Below, one piece after another: positions 61,283 to 64,000 of a stretch of 64,000 nt of DNA. The DNA lies in assembly GCF_902686445.1 (NCBI RefSeq), contig NC_062222.1, positions 132,067,035-132,131,034 of the forward strand. The letters are read 5' to 3'. A program made the translations under genes and the position numbers. The notes below the pieces were generated by a model. The model made no database searches and was not told the origin of the DNA. It saw only the letters and a program-made list of their open reading frames with translations. Each line of letters opens with the position of its first letter. Position 1 is the first letter of the stretch. Source of the DNA: Sciurus carolinensis (lineage: Eukaryota > Chordata > Mammalia > Rodentia > Sciuridae).

Positions 61283-61506
61283 TTTTCTTTTCTTTCTTTC
61301 TTTCTTTTTTTTTTTTTTTTTGGTACCAGGGATTGAACCCAGTGGCACTTAACCACTGAGCCACATCCCAGGCCTTTTTCATCTTTTTCATATCTTATTT
61401 AGAGCCAGGGCCTTGCTAAGTTGCTGAGGCTGGCTTCGAATTCAGTATCCTCCTGCCTCAGCCTCCCAAGGTGCTGGGATCACAGGCATGTACCACCATG
61501 CTTGGC
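61283..61506 (-). mobile_element. B1-dID dimeric SINE inserted in an old L1
   Basis: A poly-T/C-rich tail (61283-61320) is followed by the reversed ID half (accagggattgaacccagtg, ccactgagccacatcccagg), a T-rich linker, and the reversed B1 half (cagggccttgctaagttgct, ctcctgcctcagcctcccaa, gtgctgggatcacaggcatg). It is full length with exact 13-bp duplications, which makes it one of the youngest elements in the window. Confidence 0.95.
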
Positions 61507-61519
61507 TAAAGTAAACACT
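61507..61519 (+). repeat. Target-site duplication, right
   Basis: Exact second copy of taaagtaaacact. The L1 sequence resumes here. Confidence 0.9.
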
Positions 61520-62200
61520 CTTGAAACAAGAGGAAGTGTAGAAGTGTAGGAAGATATCAAGAAGAAACAAATAGACTCGAAACAGAAAAATACATAAGCC
61601 AAAGTAAATGGAGGTGCAAACTTAGAATGTATGAATAGAAATTATTTAATCCTAGATTAAAAATTAAAAAGTGATTTACAAAAAAATGAACAAAATATCA
61701 GGAACCTAGGAGACAATGTCAAAAACTTGACATTTATATAATGAGAGTCCTAGAGAAAAGATGAGAAATCATGTGAAAGGGAATATGTGAATAAATAGTA
61801 GTAGAAAAATCTTTCATTTTGGCAAAAATATAAGTTTACATATCCAACAATTTGAACAAATCCTGAACAGAAAACAAGCAAAACAAGAAAGAGATAATGA
61901 AAGAAAGAAGAAAGAAATTCACAGGCACATCATAATAAAAGTAAAGAAAAAGTCTTAGAAACAGAGAAAAATGAGGCATTAGTTAAGAAGAACAACAATT
62001 ACAACAATTTCAATGACTATAGATCTCTCATATTCAACCATGGAATCCGGAAAGGCTGAAATAAAAAAAAGAGTGAACCCAGAATTTTCTAATAAGTAGA
62101 AGTTTCTTTGGTAATGACAATGATATTAAGTTGTCCTCTGGTGAAGAAGAAGAACAAACTTATTCTAAAACCATTACTAAAGTATTTCAGACACTATGTA
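61520..62200 (+). mobile_element. Old L1/HAL1-type LINE, ORF1 region, second part
   Basis: In-order ORF1-region landmarks are atatcaagaagaaacaaata, tatcaggaacctaggagaca, tttggcaaaaatataagttt, ggcacatcataataaaagta and gtgaacccagaattttctaa. Many stops and indels mean no product is made. Confidence 0.72.
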
Positions 62201-62770
62201 CAACTACATTTTATGTATTACAAATTAACTTCAAGTATCATGATTATTTGAGATAAAAGTAAGATGAAAAAATATATACCATACCAACATTAATCAAAGA
62301 ACAAGTAATATTTAGCTATAGTAAAAATCAGATAAACTAGACTTCAAACTAAATAACACTAGTGGAAATAAAATGGGAGATTAGACAATCAATTTACCAA
62401 AAAGACAGAAAAGTCTCTGGTGTGCAAAATAATTCCTCATAACAGAACTTGAAAATATGTGAAACAAAATCTGCCAAAACTACAGATAGAAGCATAAAAA
62501 TTCACAATTATATTTTGGTATATGACCCCTGTTCTTGGTAAGTCAAATTCTGCTCTTCATAATTAATAGAATTAGCAGGGAAAAAGTCAGCAAAGATGGG
62601 GAGGAACTTAACATAAATCAAATGAATTCTTTTTACATTTGAAGAGCACACACCAACAACAGAATAGACATTCTTTCCAGGGAGACATAGAATATTCACC
62701 AAGATAAAGCAGAATGCGGGTAAGAAAACAACTTAACAGTTAAAAGTACTTGATCTTCACAGTTACAACC
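62201..62770 (+). mobile_element. Old L1 LINE, ORF2 endonuclease region
   Basis: Landmarks of the start of ORF2 are accaacattaatcaaagaac, gataaactagacttcaaact, tgaaaatatgtgaaacaaaa, acaacagaatagacattctt and gaatattcaccaagataaag. The reverse-transcriptase part is not present downstream, so the copy is 3'-truncated or broken here. Confidence 0.75.
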
Positions 62771-63249
62771 GTCTAAATAGCTATTCACAAGCAAAATTGC
62801 CTCCTCAAGATCTTAGTGAGCCAAGTGAGACACCATAGTGCCTGATTTTAGTATAGGAAAGAAATGTTCTCAAGAAGGCTGAAAGGGTTCCCAGTGTTAC
62901 CCCTCCTTCTACTCCAAGCAGTGTGTGGAGAGAGATGCTTCCCACTTGGGGGTGGGAGAGGGAATTAATTTCAGGTCCCAGAATTCAAGGCTTACCATGG
63001 TGACACCTGGTGCTGGAGATTCCCATGATTCCCAGGTCTGGTCTGATGAACTGAACCACTGGAACTACACCAACCAGATGACCTACTTCCTCTAATAACT
63101 TTCCCCCAAACTCTGACAGCAGACTGAGGAACAGGACTCTACTCACTGGGAATCAGAACATAAAAGCGAGCAAGGGACTTTGTCTTGGAGTTCAGTTCTG
63201 AACCACTGTGGTGAGACTCGATACCAGGTAGAAACCAAAGGGCCTACAC
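62771..63249. other. Unclassified sequence, perhaps upstream part of an L1 5' UTR
   Basis: No named repeat, but its style and its position directly before the tandem units suggest it belongs with them. Confidence 0.35.
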
Positions 63250-63486
63250 CCAGGCCAGAGCTTGCAGATGGCGCCTTTACATCTGTCCTTGCATCAGAGA
63301 TCTGTGAGCTAATGGGGCAGACTTGCTTTTTAACCTGCATCATTTTCAGTCTTAGAAAGATTGAATCCCCCACACCTGATTTTGCAGTTGCTTGCAACAG
63401 TGAGACTCAAGTATAACCCAGCTTAATGTCAGCTTGAGGGCTGTCTCCATCACACATCCCCCAACCTTGAGCAGCATGCCTATTGC
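63250..63486 (+). repeat. 237-bp tandem unit, copy 1
   Basis: Anchors catcagag (63292), agacttg (63319) and ataacccagctta (63413) recur at exactly +237 bp in copy 2. The unit resembles part of an L1 5' UTR from memory; the family is not assigned. Confidence 0.7.
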
Positions 63487-63723
63487 CAGAGTAATGCTTG
63501 CATACTAGAACCTTTAGGTTTGCCTTATCATCAGAGTCCTGTCTCTCAGTGGGATAGACTTGTGTTTGGGACTATATCACTGTCAGATGTGGCATAAACA
63601 TGCAAGCACTCCTGAGACTGTGTAGTTCCTTGTGGTTTAAAACACAGGCATAACCCAGCTTAGTGTCAGCATCGGTAGTAAAGGGACTACCTTTACCAAT
63701 ACTGCCCCAATCTTGGGCATATC
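63487..63723 (+). repeat. 237-bp tandem unit, copy 2
   Basis: Anchors lie at 63529, 63556 and 63650, each 237 bp after its partner. The copies differ at many bases between the anchors, so the duplication is old or the units were already diverged. Confidence 0.7.
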
Positions 63724-64000
63724 ATGGAGCATGACTCCATTCACTGAAGGTGGGCATTTGCTCATGACTTTGACTTAGAAACCAGTGCCAGGGTGAGGAA
63801 AACTAAAACTGTTATCCAAATAAACTCCATATCCAGGTCTTTGCCAATAAGTCTCTGGTACAATCACAGTGTGATGTACAGATGTGAGACTCTAGTTTAT
63901 TGGACTTTTATTCCAGCTCAGCTTCACTATTAAATAGTTGTAGCAGTCTTTGGCCACAAATCCATGTCAGCAGTGGGCAACCCACAGCAGTATGAGACTT
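63724..64000 (+). mobile_element. Probable L1 5' UTR continuing past the window end
   Basis: Text such as tgacttagaaaccagtgcca, gttatccaaataaactccat, ccaataagtctctggtacaa and gtcagcagtgggcaacccac resembles an L1 5' UTR that I recall from mammalian L1s. It is not part of the tandem unit. If this is right, an L1 ORF1 should follow beyond the window. Confidence 0.45.

Overview
The window looks like non-coding mammalian nuclear DNA from a squirrel-related rodent. It is AT-rich and CpG-poor and carries many old interspersed repeats. The lineage call rests on Pol III SINEs. Several are dimers of a B1-like (7SL) half and an ID-like (tRNA-type) half, an arrangement known from sciurid and allied rodents. 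One is a free ID element, which is rodent-specific. Rodent-style ORR1/MaLR LTRs agree. No mouse B2, no primate Alu and no prokaryotic feature was seen.

I found no protein-coding gene, coding exon, tRNA, rRNA, snRNA or CpG island that I can support. The longest open frames (233, 227, 199 and 172 codons) show no family resemblance, and two overlap recognisable repeats. The window is therefore intergenic sequence or the inside of a large intron.

Layout. 1-9.9 kb: an MLT2-type LTR nested in an MLT1-type LTR, two MIRs, an AT-rich repeat block, a Tigger-type DNA transposon, a 5'-truncated retroposon with exact target-site duplications, a repeat-poor stretch (7.06-7.97 kb) and a CA/GA microsatellite. 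9.9-12.7 kb: an ORR1-like solo LTR with 5-bp duplications, then a nearly complete MLT1-type MaLR provirus-like element. 15-31 kb: LTRs, an L2 fragment, a rearranged L1, a second nearly complete MaLR element, a longer L2 stretch and several MIRs. 31-46 kb: mostly anonymous sequence with MIRs, two minus-strand MaLR LTRs, a GT microsatellite and a cluster of young SINEs (41.6, 44.0, 44.2 and 46.0 kb). 46-60 kb: more MaLR/MLT2 LTRs, two hAT-type miniature transposons side by side, and a candidate minus-strand LTR. 60.7-64 kb: a CTTT/CT microsatellite, an old plus-strand L1 (ORF1 into ORF2) split by a SINE, and a tandem pair of 237-bp units resembling an L1 5' UTR that runs towards the window edge.

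The repeats give a relative chronology: MIR, L2 and the old L1 first, then MLT1, MLT2 and hAT/Tigger, then ORR1-like LTRs, then B1-dID and ID SINEs and their microsatellite tails. I saw no new molecular system. The most useful leads are the repeat-poor segments that may be conserved regulatory DNA, the unnamed LTR families, and the terminal 237-bp tandem units. All repeat names come from recall of consensus features; no database search was possible.
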